This document shows positions 34,388 to 46,300 of a DNA stretch of 64,000 nt, piece by piece. The position numbers were made by a program, and so were the translations under genes. The stretch is from Harmothoe impar (taxonomy: Eukaryota > Annelida > Polychaeta > Phyllodocida > Polynoidae). The notes under the pieces are model-generated. The model did not search any database. It was not told the origin of the DNA and saw only the letters and a program-made list of their open reading frames with translations. Location of the stretch: NCBI GenBank assembly GCA_947462335.1, contig OX381721.1, positions 8,494,001-8,558,000 on the forward strand, read 5' to 3'. Position 1 is the first letter of the stretch. Each line of letters begins with the position of its first letter.

Positions 34388-35459
34388 ATGCAAGCCGTCA
34401 ACATAGGCACCATGTTAACTTTGGGAATCCTTCTGCAGGGTTTGGCATCAGTGACAGCGCCTGTCCCTCCCGCTAAATGGTGTCTGTGGGGAACCATGCC
34501 CCATGATGTCCAGCCGGACGAGGTGGAGGCTGACAAGTGTTGCACTGAACACGACCGTTGTGTACAGTATATTGAAGCGATAAGTTACAAGTACTTGTAC
34601 TGGAACCCTTTGATATACACCATAAGTCACTGCGACTGCGATGAAAGGTCAGTTTCATATTTTTCCATCGACGATTTCTTTTCTAAAAAATTTCTGGAAA
34701 TAAGCTGTACGAAATCCATGGACCAACATGTATAATTGTCCGATTTACGAGACATAAAAACTGGCATGTAACAAGAAAGATTCCTCAAATCTTGAAAGAA
34801 AAAGTGATAGGGTCGACCTTTTATGAATCTCTGGTCGGGTTACCCGAAACACACCTTTTTTTGGCCAAATCGGCTGAAGGAAATTGCTCTGAAGAGACAT
34901 TTCTCTGATTGGTTGGGTACATGAGGGGGGATAATAAACGTCATTTTGGTAATAGTGGCATGAATAAGTGCCCCGATCTCAAATAAATGCAGGTCTTGAA
35001 TAAGCGCAGGGTAATTTGTACCATCTCAATATTTATATGTGCAGGTGCGCTAATTCAAGCCAATACGGTACAATGTGAAATATGTGAAAATGTGAGCGTC
35101 GGCCTGACGTCCGCAAAACAACACACTTCGGAAGGTCAAGCATTTTAGTAAAGGTCAAGCATGCTGGACTCAAATTGCTGGAGCGATTGTGAATGCTGAA
35201 CCCTCTTCCTAGAGTCTGACAGTGCTAGACTCAATGCATCCCTTTTTTTTCGACCTCCATCACAGGAATTCACACAAATATTAATTATGCATCATGTTTC
35301 AGATTTAAGGAGTGTCTGATGGCTGCCGATGACTACTGGTCTAATAAAGTTGGGGCAATCGTCTTCAACTTCCTGAAGATTCCATGCTTCACAACTACTG
35401 GATGGATTATAAAAAGGGCCCATATAGACTATGACATCACTGGAAGCTATCCACAGTAA
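34388..35459 (+). CDS. secreted phospholipase A2, group III-like
   Basis: Two exons: 34388-34647 (donor gtcagt) and 35303-35459 (acceptor after TGTTTCAG), together 138 residues if the TAA at 35457 is used. From the ATG at 34388 a signal peptide is visible (MLTLGILLQGLASVTA). The mature part has KWCLWGT, then DKCCTEHDRC, the His-Asp active-site motif of secreted PLA2, then HCDCDERFKECL across the splice, the group III hallmark. Such enzymes hydrolyse the sn-2 ester of phospholipids with Ca2+. The usual Trp-Cys-Gly-x-Gly calcium loop is here Trp-Cys-Leu-Trp-Gly, so activity may be altered. A donor (CA/gtaagt) overlaps the stop, so further exons may exist. An upstream in-frame ATG (34325) would spoil the signal peptide. 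Nothing suggests venom use. Confidence 0.85.
34960..35075. repeat. repeat with TGAATAAGCGC words
   Basis: Related to the MITE at 24489-24676; lies in the PLA2-like intron. Confidence 0.5.
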
Positions 35460-36290
35460 GTCTACAGACCGGACAATAACTATAACACCAACATATGAAT
35501 GTGGCTATACATATTATAGTAAACCAGAGGCCACTGAACAATATAGTTGCTTGTTCCCTGCGCAGAAGGCTGTTCATCCAATGCATCATGGTCAGCTGCT
35601 GTCACCACGAGGCACGTGCGTGCAAGGATTGAGGCCAGTGCATTTGTGTAAATGCACTCGCCATCTGAAGTTTGGTCCATATAATTGAGACCTGTCATGC
35701 TTGTTACATTTACTTTCATTCAGACTTTCATAATTGGCCCAGTTACCCAACTTCACAGCCGGTGGTAGCATGAGTTCCCTACTCTGTAGGTAATATTACT
35801 TAACATCAGCTTGGGAATGTACTGACCTAGAATCCCTGAAGGAACGTGCCCCTAGGTCTTGTCCCAATGTCCTACGGAACGGTTACAGTTTCTTTCTCCA
35901 AAAAGTTGAGACTTTAAGAAAAAAGGTTCTCAATAACGTGTGTAGTCATATTGACCAATGTACTAATTCATACCATCAAAACCAATCTGGTAACTTGCAA
36001 ACGGTTTCAAGATGAAACCAAGTTATCATGCCCATGAATAACGATGAGGGAAATAGCTATTTTGTACTATTATGATACATGATACTGACAATGATGACAT
36101 TTTAATATGCATACACATATGATTTTACAGTAAATTGTGGCCTTTTTCAGAAGGCGGCATCGGAGGTGGTAGACAAATAATATACTACACTGTTGGTAAT
36201 ATCTACTAACCATCTGTTTGGTGAGTGTAATGTCATCGTTTATGCGCTTGTTGGTTCCTACGTCAGTGATTGACAATTAAATAGTGGGTG
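35460..36290. other. gene-free stretch, possible downstream PLA2 sequence
   Basis: If the donor at 35456 is used, a further PLA2 exon should lie here or beyond. I could not identify one with the expected Cys pattern. Confidence 0.35.
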
Positions 36291-36786
36291 AAGCTGAGGC
36301 TCCACTACGCGATTTTCTGGGCAATTCTCACGATCCAATGCTATGAGAACCCTATAGCTTTCCCTTTAGAAAAGAATGACATGAGAAACCTAATACGATC
36401 AGGAGAATCTGAGGGTTTGTTTATATTTACATTTCACTATATAATTGTAAAGGTATATACAGTTTGATCAGGTATAAACAGGCATAGAGATTGTACTGTT
36501 TAGACAAATAAAAATCAAACCAGTTTGATATGAGATCGGGGGCCAAAAATCGGCATTGGTTGCAAAATCGGGACCTAAATCGGGATCTTAACATGTTGTA
36601 CAGCCTTGGCAATTCTATTTTCCACTGGTTTATAAACATTAACATTATTTACAAACATAAACCTATAGTAGTGTCTACAGTACCTCCCTGCTTTAGGTAT
36701 GTAATTCTTATGGCATATATAGGTGAGTCAGATTCGTGAGAATAGCCCCGATTTGTGAATAAAATCGGTTAGTGGAGCCCCACCTT
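36291..36786. mobile_element. MITE with GCTGAGGCTCCACTA ends
   Basis: AAGCTGAGGCTCCACTACGC at the left and TAGTGGAGCCCCACCTT at the right are inverted. Inner words (CAATTCTCACGATCC, AAATCGG) are shared with the element at 41860-42857. Confidence 0.6.
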
Positions 36787-39700
36787 GAGGCGAGTCAACC
36801 GATAAACGCACGTGAGGGACTCCCTCTGGCGAGAGACTTTGGAACTGGGTAGTACATCATGGAAGACTATGCTCCAGCCAATGAGGAGTTGCTGGACCCA
36901 TAACTAAGGGGTATACATTCATGTCGCTTAAACTAATATCTGCTCAAACTGCATAGTGTCTCAGTGGTAAATAATGCTCACAGAGATAATGCACACTGCG
37001 AATTCGTATAATCATAATGCACGATCAATAAAAACGTGAGGAAATCACAATATGATGTGATGTACTTTGTTTATTTTTAGCAACGATGAATCTGACCATA
37101 TCTAAATATATAACTGCAGTAACGATATTCATGTTAACTGTCACACACTGGCATTTCATTTTGAAGGGTAGATCAAGTAAAACAATATTGATGATGTATG
37201 TTTAGGTAGAAATAATGTTAAAACTATACATATTATCACGTTATAACCATATGTAATGCCTTCATTAAATTCCTTCCCTTATTTGGTAGCTATGGCTGCG
37301 GAATATAAATCGAACGAAAATGTTGTTTTCTAGGGCTTCTTTTCATAAAAATAGCATTATTTTTAGTAACCATTCAAACTTGAACAGCTCCGTAGAGCTT
37401 GATAATTGAAATAGCAGTAAAAGAATGAAAAAAGAGTCCTCTGTAAGCACACAAACCCCCATTTCAATCGATAGAGTTAAAAACATATCATATTTCTATA
37501 CCATAGGGCCATTCCTATTAGAAAAAAGAGATTGATGTAGACATTAAATAATATGTCTAGTTTTAATACATTACCCAGTGATACAATCATGATTAACCAT
37601 TCTACTGGATCTGTCCTACTGTGCAACTAAGCAACACAAACCATTGGGTTCTTTGAAAACATGTTTTAATATCTCTGAGAAATATCATACGAAATCTCCT
37701 TTTAATATGCTATAAAACGTATATGATAAAGAAATCGAATTATATACACAATCACATTCATCAACAAAATCGGTGTCATACTGATGCATTATATCCAACA
37801 GCACTTCACCTGAGCAATGCCTATGTTCAAAATACGCGTACGTGCTTCACGGTGATAAAACTCCATGTAATGCTGTATATATGTTTTAATGTGTTACAAA
37901 ACGGTACAGCAAAGCAGATAAACAAGGATGGTGAAGTACATTTGTGGCATGTACTGGGAAAAGGGCCCTTAGTGCACCCTGCACTAAGGGCCTTTTTCGC
38001 AGATCGTGTCACATTTAAAGCCCTGACCCGCTCAAGGCATGTGACAGGATAGGACCTGGTTTTCATCCAGAGACGATATTACCGTGACACGAATCAGACC
38101 AATCTCATTGTATTTACTGGCGTAGAATTTAGGTTAATTATTTTTTCTGAAACACCCATTTATTGACCTTGGTACATTGCATAACTGGCTTTCATTTAAA
38201 TACCAGATATTGTGCCAAATGAAACCTGAGTAATTTATGCCTTAGTTTTAATATAATTATCAAAAGACGATGTTCGAAAGTGTGATACAAAGATAATTGA
38301 TGAGGAGGATTTTTTAGAGTGTTTTATCAAGGTATACAGAGATATGTTAAAAAACATAAACTGTCACTGGGCTCGGCAAAGCCGCTATGCTGCCCAGGCC
38401 ATTAGCATCTAACCTGACTCTGATTGCAATGTTCAGTACAATGTACCATGCTTCATATACGCTTGGAATGGATGACGATGGACATGATCCTTCATTCAAT
38501 ACATTTTTTATATCATTTTTCATATGAATGTGAGCAGTCAAGCAAAAAGGATGATCCGCATGCCCCGCGTAGGGCATCCTTACTACATCGCTGTGTGCTT
38601 CCAGTCATTGGCACTACTGTTGGTTCATGCTGTTTCGGCATGCGGAGCTAAGATATCTAATATTGCTAATTATCATGTAGGAACAGAGTGGCTATGGGTA
38701 TATGGAATCTTTATGCAGGCACTTTACACTGTAAAAAAATAGTAAGTGACGGTATAATTATAGTAGAATCCTGTGTACTTTAAAACCATCTACTGTAGCT
38801 TTACAACGATATGTTCTACTGTTTTCCCACACTAGACTGTACACCTACAGCAGATTCTAATGTATACCAACAACAAAGACAGCCAACTATTTACAGTGTA
38901 CCTATCAGATGTATACATGCTGTAGCGGTTAACTCCTTCCTTAGAGTACAATACATATCTTGCTGAGTATCAAACATTCTGTACACCTTTATGTAATACC
39001 AATGTCTTTAAGGCACAGTCTGCAAAATGGTATTGTATTATCAAAACATCTAATTTGAAGCACCACTGGTGGTTGGGAATTAGTACATTTGAATTTTTCT
39101 TCTTCGTGATGATCTACTCCACCCCGGATATTACATAAATGTGACGTAACGTATAATTATATAGCATAACCGTGCAGTCCTATTTTGAATGATAATATTC
39201 CATAGTACAGTGTAGCACACATCTGATGAAGTATTATACAGGTTAGTCTGGATAGCAACAACATAAAACCACGATCTGGACCAGCCATCGTCAAGGTGAG
39301 TTCACTACCTACTTTCCATACGTAAGCGTACATTTCATCAGTTATTTCTAGCAGTTAAAACATAGGTCTATACACATTCTCAATTAATTAATGGACTTCT
39401 GGAGCTACGAGAGCTAGTCCATCATGACTGAGACCCAGGTAGGATATTCCAGTTTTACTAGACTCGGTCACAGTCTAGGAAGGCTGGACTCTCACAATTA
39501 GGATACCAGCATGGCCTGCCTCTTTTTATAATGCCTGGCCATGGAGAGTGTGTAGTTTTGGCGACATTGGGAGAGTCAGGCTGACATTGCCTCTTCCCAT
39601 CTAGCACACTCGTGGGGACAGGGTGGGCCATGGTACCGGCCACGAGATGAGAGCCAACATGTCCATGCACACCAGATGATCTGGTCTATCGTCATACAGT

Positions 39701-40356
39701 CAATGCACCGCGTCCGATGTTGGCACACGGATTTTAGACCCACTTTGATGCTTAGGAACTATTGGGTTAAACTCATCCATGATACATACAGAAGCCCAGC
39801 TTCTACATTCTATGGAAGTCAATCCATTCCACCATATCCTGTTTTTGCTATCTATGCTTGCAAGGGATTCGACGTCCATGCCATCTCATAATGCTTAGTA
39901 GAAATTGGCAAACAGTTGCTGTGTTCAGCATGATCAGATATAACACAATGTTGTCAATGGTTCGTACCAGCCAGTGTCATTGATATTTAAGTGATGATCT
40001 GTCTTTGTATTAGGTTGTCACCGTGATGACCCAGGGACATGAAGTATACCACTATGGGACGTCATACTTCAGCAATGTAAACATTCCTAATGATTTGTCC
40101 ATGTCTCATTGTTAGCTCATTTCCTCTATTATCAAGAAGACACTTGTTCAAATTATAATGCAATTCCCTGTCATGTTTCAACTGTATTGAGGATGCATTC
40201 ATACACCAGTACTGGTCAGCCTATATGCTGGGTACCACCAGTGCAGAGGGACTGTACCTCCTAGAATATAATGCAAGGCAGCGATGAGCCATGTAACTGG
40301 TAGGTATGGGACCAGCTTGCATACAGCTATATAGCATTACATACTGGGACAGGTTG
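36787..40356. other. gene-free stretch
   Basis: Apart from the hairpin at 37959-37997, I found no supported feature. A minus-strand frame at 39458-39670 has four Cys but no recognisable domain or splice context. Confidence 0.35.
37959..37997. other. 18-bp perfect hairpin
   Basis: AAAAGGGCCCTTAGTGCA (37959-37976), loop CCC, then its complement (37980-37997): seventeen Watson-Crick pairs and one G-U. It may be a tiny inverted repeat or a structured RNA. Confidence 0.85.
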
Positions 40357-43300
40357 TTAATGAAGATGGCCCCTTAGTCCCTCTCTGCACTCCGGACACG
40401 TTGCGTCTCTCTGAAGGGCAAACAGGTATAGATAAATCTATAAGTAGCAGTAGCATAATTTCTTCCTTTTACCTTTAGTTCAGATAGAATAATGCGGAAT
40501 CCTTTGTAATGTTATTTTGCTTCTAGACCTACATATTTTAGGTATGAGGATGTAATTAATTACAATAATTGCAATTGCGATGTGGAAGTCTATAGGGATT
40601 CACAGGCAGAGACATGATCATAGAGCAGCATATAAATTTGCTCCTCTAAGCTCTAAGTTCTAATATAGATGCCATATCTTTTATGAGAAAAAAAAAGTAA
40701 ACGAAAAACGTTATATAACATTTTATAACGTTATATAACGTTTCTCTACGGCTCCTTACTATGCAATAACGTTATATAAAGTTTCAAAAGGTTATTTTGA
40801 CATAAAATAACTTTATTTTTGTTGGCTGGGAAGTTACCTGTAGCCAGCTGACGACACATTCGGCGTGGAAGCGGTGACAGCAGGGCAGGAGGCCCACCTT
40901 CTCCCCAGGTTCAAACTCCAACAGGCAGATGGAGCATTCATTAGCGTCTTCCTCAGAGATGATACCTTTAGTCTTGGCACCCTTCGGCAGCTTCCGACCT
41001 CGGATCCTGGATGGTCGGTTCTTACCATCTGCTCGACCCACCTGAAAAGGATTTTCAAAGATCATATTTTAATTTCAGAATAATTTAAAAAGTAGGCCCA
41101 AGCCCTAAATTTTGGGAAGTTGATATTTTAGTGCCTCTCAGATTAATTTGTAATTCTCAGAGTACAATGTATTACCTTTTTTTACCCCATAGGGTTGGCA
41201 TGTTGCTGAGCCGAGTTACTCCTCAGTGTTGCATTAATGGTATGCATGGTGCATTAACCCTCATGGTTGCTACACAGTACATGATTTCAACATTTTGTTC
41301 AGTTATATGTTTATATCCAAAGCTTTACCGTTTTCTGGTGCCCAAAGGTAGTGAGTAGCCGTCCTATCTCGTCCGCTGAGAGTCCCTTACTCGGCGGCTG
41401 TGGTTGCTGGGTGGGCGTGGACGGGAACGGGTCTGATGGTGGGTCTGTCAGCGGCGGTGGTCGGGGGAACTATGGAATACAAATAACATAATAGAATAAG
41501 AATAATAGATAATGATGCATGAGCTATTCTCTATAGGGGTATAGGATAACATTATTCTTACTATTGTGAGCTTCAATTGCAAGTCTTTCGCCAGTTTCTG
41601 GTAGTAATTCCCCCAGTAGGTCCTCCCCTTTATTCTAAGGGCATTTTGCTACTTGCAGAATCAAATTCAATTTTCAACTTTACCTTCACCAAGACTGATA
41701 CTCATAAGTTTGAAAAAAAAACATCGTCTAGGTAGAACATGAGAATTCACATCGATTTTCAATAGATAAAGTAGATTACAATATTGCAATACCAGGGTAG
41801 GGGCTTATCAACTTTCTTCGATGTAGCATATTACATTTTAGAAGGAACGTTTGATAGCATTAAGCTGAGGCTCCAATAGCCGATTTTGCATCCCAGGCCG
41901 ATTTTGGCTACCAATCTCATATCAAACAGTTTTGATTTTTATTGGTCTCTAATGGTGCGATCTCTCGGGCAATATTTATACCTTATCACACTATATATAC
42001 CTATGGTGGAATGTGGTACGTGAATCTCCACGTGAATCTAGTCGGCCGATCTTCTTAGGGAGGGTTCATTATTTATGGCCGGGGTGGGTGAGCATTTGAG
42101 GGGGGGGGGCAATTTTTTTAGGGGTATTCAAAGGGGGGCAATTTTTTTTACCCTATTCTTATGGGGGGGCTTTTTCTTTTTAGGGGTATTCCTTAAAATC
42201 TCGCCAATTTAGTACGTTGAAATGTCGGGATTTTTGCTTACAGCCTGCATTATATTTTACCAAATTATGTCAATAATTTTCAAAATTTTCGGAAATTTTT
42301 CTCAAACTCCCAGCAAATTTCTCACTGCATCACTTTTGCCACTCAGAAACGCCCACCATTTTGCCAGTCTTCAAATCATTGCCGGCCTCATGAAAGCACT
42401 GGGGGTACGGGAGCTTCCAATTTATAAGCGCTGGGGCCCTTAGACTCAACAGTATGTAAGTTGAAAAACGATGATCGAGTGTCTGAAGTATAGAGGTTTG
42501 ACTATTATCACTCACCAGCAAGTATAGCAAGACTTTTACACTTAAACACCTTACAAGGTAGTAAATTGTAGGTAAAAAAGGGCCCAAGATTATCAGTATA
42601 CGCCAATGTCGTTTTTATAATAAAGTTGAAAACAATCTAGGGTGTGGGGGGCGCTTTTTTTCAATCTATTCCGGAGGGGGGGGCCAATTATTTTTGACGT
42701 ATTCGATTTTCCAAACGCTCACCCCCACCCCTGCCATAAATAATGAATCCTCCCCTATTGGAAATCAACCTTTGTTTTCAACTGATCAAACTGTACAGAC
42801 CTGTATGATCGGATCGTGAGAATTGACCAAAATATCGGGTAGTGGAGCCCCAGCTTAACAGAATACTTCATGGGCCAACTCTTGTATAATAGTTTAACGT
42901 GAATCAAGTCCTAGTTTACCTCTGGTGGCAGTATGAAGTGTGGGGATGGCTCAGGTGGTGAAGGTACCCCTTGCTGTTGCCGCTGTGGTTGCCGTTGTTG
43001 TTGCTGTTGTTGTTGTTGCTGTGGTTGTTGCTGTGGTTGTTGGGGTGCGATGACAGTGTCGGTGGTGGTAGTGGCAGTGACGCCAACCAGCTGTACCTCC
43101 TGGGGCAGACCGTGGGTGTGGATGTACCTTAACGGGTCCTCCTGCAACACAATAAGCACAGGGGTCTCATTCATAACAACTGCCGTATTGGTTAGGAAAA
43201 AAATCGTCAATAGTGTCAATTATGATCGTCAGACCCTAAATAATCACTCATGACTTTTTTCCCCAACAGACACACAGCTGTTATGAAAGAGCCCCCTGAT

Positions 43301-46300
43301 CTAAAACGTTTACACATTAATTTTTACATGAGTGGGTTTGGGAACGGACGCCTTGTATGACATATCATTGGTTGTTGTAGTAATGTTAGGTAATTAGCAG
43401 GTTGCAGATAAGCCTGAATCACACATCGTAGTGAGAATTGGTAGCGCCACCATTTCACACTACGCCGCATAGTGTGAATTGGTGGTGCTACCATTTATGG
43501 GGTCAACCTCAAGATATTTATTTTAAAATCATCTCTACTGTAGACTATGGCTCTGGAGGCTTGGGATGAGAGGACATTTGTTGAAGTTTCAATATTCCCA
43601 TTATCCAAACAATCAATCCATTAGAAAATACACAGGTACCTACCTGAGGGGTTACTTTATTTGACAATACCAGTTAGATTTCCAAGCAAAACTGATATAT
43701 AATTAGCAAATGAGATGGCATCTGAGTTGGTGTGGATTTTATCTCATCTTGAGTAGAAAATCCTTCTTTACTAATTTACAAGGACTAAATCAAGAGTATC
43801 ACTGGGGAATATGTATAAAACAAACTCTGCTGAAGGGATATCCATAATTGCTGCCTGTTGGATTTAACAATTTAAAGGTTAAAATTACAGTTTAAATAAA
43901 TATCTTGAGGTTGACCCCATAAATGGTAGCACCACCAATTCACACTATGCTGCGTAGTGTGAATTGGTGGCGCTACCAATTCTCACTATGATGTGTGATT
44001 CAGGCTTATCTGCAAATTAGGCTGAATAACACCAGGGTGCATCACTGTGTATAACCAGTCTTAGGAGTACCAATTAACCAAGGTATACACATTTGATTGT
44101 CCCCCACATAAAATTACCAATTGCCACCTGTCTGTGTTTTTTGATTAAACATCTTTGAGTTTGTTATTGTCATTTGGATTCTTTTTTCGGGGAAGGGGGG
44201 GAGCGGAAAGTATAAAAATATATGATTGTTTCCAAACAGTTGCTATTTATGTACTTAGAGGAACTCCAGATCTTGAAGTTAGATCTTCAAGTCTTGGAGT
44301 TGTACATAGACAGAAGAATCAATGATACTTATTGATAAATTCATTTTTGATAATCATTATTTTAACTCCATTTATAGAGAAGTAACCCATCGGATATCCT
44401 CAGAGTATTCAGTATTGCATACAATGTTACAATTCCTAAATATCCAGGGAGAGTGAGACCATCTCATTGTGTAAGAGGCAAGGGTCTTACAACTATTGAA
44501 CATACCAATCGAACGTATTTCAAGTTGGATTTACAAAAGCGAAAAGGAGAAATGGGAAATGATGATGATTTATACCACAGTAAAGAGGTATGAACAAACG
44601 GCACATGAAATAGTGGGACATCACATAGTTAACCCATTCTCCACCAGATGGCCTCTGTGTCCCCCATAAGTGTGCCACATGTGCTTTCACTAACACTGTC
44701 TGGGTTAAATTGCTTTCTTAATTTCCTACCAAAACTAGTATCACAAATGCAGTATATCAATATTTAGATTAATTATGTGTGACGAGCAAATATAATTCAA
44801 GGTAGTAACCCAAGGCAGTGTATAATAAATAAGATAAATAAACTTGTTTTAAGAAAATAGATTTCTCTAATTGTTATTAAATCTAGTCGTTGGTCCGCAA
44901 GACGAATTTATTTATCTCTTTTTTTATCGGAATGACAATCGTTATTTTTTGCTGTATTATAACGTCCACCCACCTGAAACAGAGCCCACTCCCGCTCCGT
45001 GAAGGCTGACTTGAGGTGCATCAATGGGCGCATGTCTACCTGTACCTGCGGCCGTACTGAAGGGAAGGGGAACAAATATGAATCAATAATATAGTCATAC
45101 CAGTCTTACACCACTGTGTTACCATCTAATTGAAACCATCGGACAAAGTGCATTAAAGGCCTGTATCCATAGATCTATCTCTAATGAGAACCCAGGAAAC
45201 TGGGGTGAGGAAGGGTGAGACTAGTGCGAGCATTGCCCATAGAGCAATGTAGGGTGAGCCCTGTGTGAAGAAGCTCACCCTATGTGCTAGACTGGGCAAG
45301 CCTTGTGCCTATAGCTTCCTCTGCCCAAACCCACACTGAGGGTGACCCTCTGGTCTGTGTGCTGACACACCACCTTACCCAAGGTCCCCCAAGCATGCAC
45401 ACCAGTAGTTAGTAGGTTTTTGTATTGCCATAGTGGATAAATAGAGGTACCTTTATATGGCCACCCAACACAGATCCGATAGTATAGTGGTCATCACTGG
45501 TGCTTTGTATGTGAAAGGTCCAGGGTTCAAAACTCGGCCATGTCAACCTACCCACCATTTTTTCTTTAATTGTATATTTCTACTAACCTAACTTTACAAT
45601 TGTCCACAAAATACATCTCACTGATCTATTGTTCTTAAAACAAGGGGCAACTGGGAGAACTCACATCATAGCTGCATAAGGGCTTTCATTATGCTACTGC
45701 AAGCCCCTGTTGCAACTCTTCCACAGTGCCACACAGTCCTAGCCATCAAGCCTGGATTTGGGCAACATGGCTGAGAGCTGGATAGGGCTGGCACAAGATT
45801 CAGGCTTGTGTGAGGGCAATGCTAAGAACAAAAGGCTAAAACATTCCAATTTACAATACATATAGGTTCCCTAGATATCCCAACCTCGTACCCACATGGT
45901 AGTCTAGTGGTTATCACAGTCGCCTTGTATCCCAAAGGTCCAGGGTTCGTGACTCCGCCATGTCAACCTTCCCACCATTTTATCTTCAATTTTCTATTTT
46001 TATGAAGAAAAAATGGTGGGTAGGTTGACATGACCGAGTCACGAACCCTGGACCTTTGGGGTACAAGGTGACGGTGCTGACCACTATACTACAGTGTTGG
46101 TGTGAGATGGTGACATATAAGTAACTGATATATACTGCATATTGGACATCCCCACACCTTGTGCAATCCCTCACCCACCTCTCACCCAGGTTCCCCCACC
46201 ACCAGCTAGCCACTGGGTGGGATTGGGTGGGCATGTGGAAGGGCTAGGGCACCTCACCCAATGCTCACACTACCTCACCCCTTGAGCTAGGCACAAAAGT

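Noticed and set aside
34279..34658. Minus-strand frames opposite the PLA2-like exon
   Set aside because: The plus strand has a signal peptide, the PLA2 active-site motif and a matching second exon.
42933..43253. Plus-strand Cys-rich frame
   Set aside because: Antisense of the polyglutamine exon of the RING gene.
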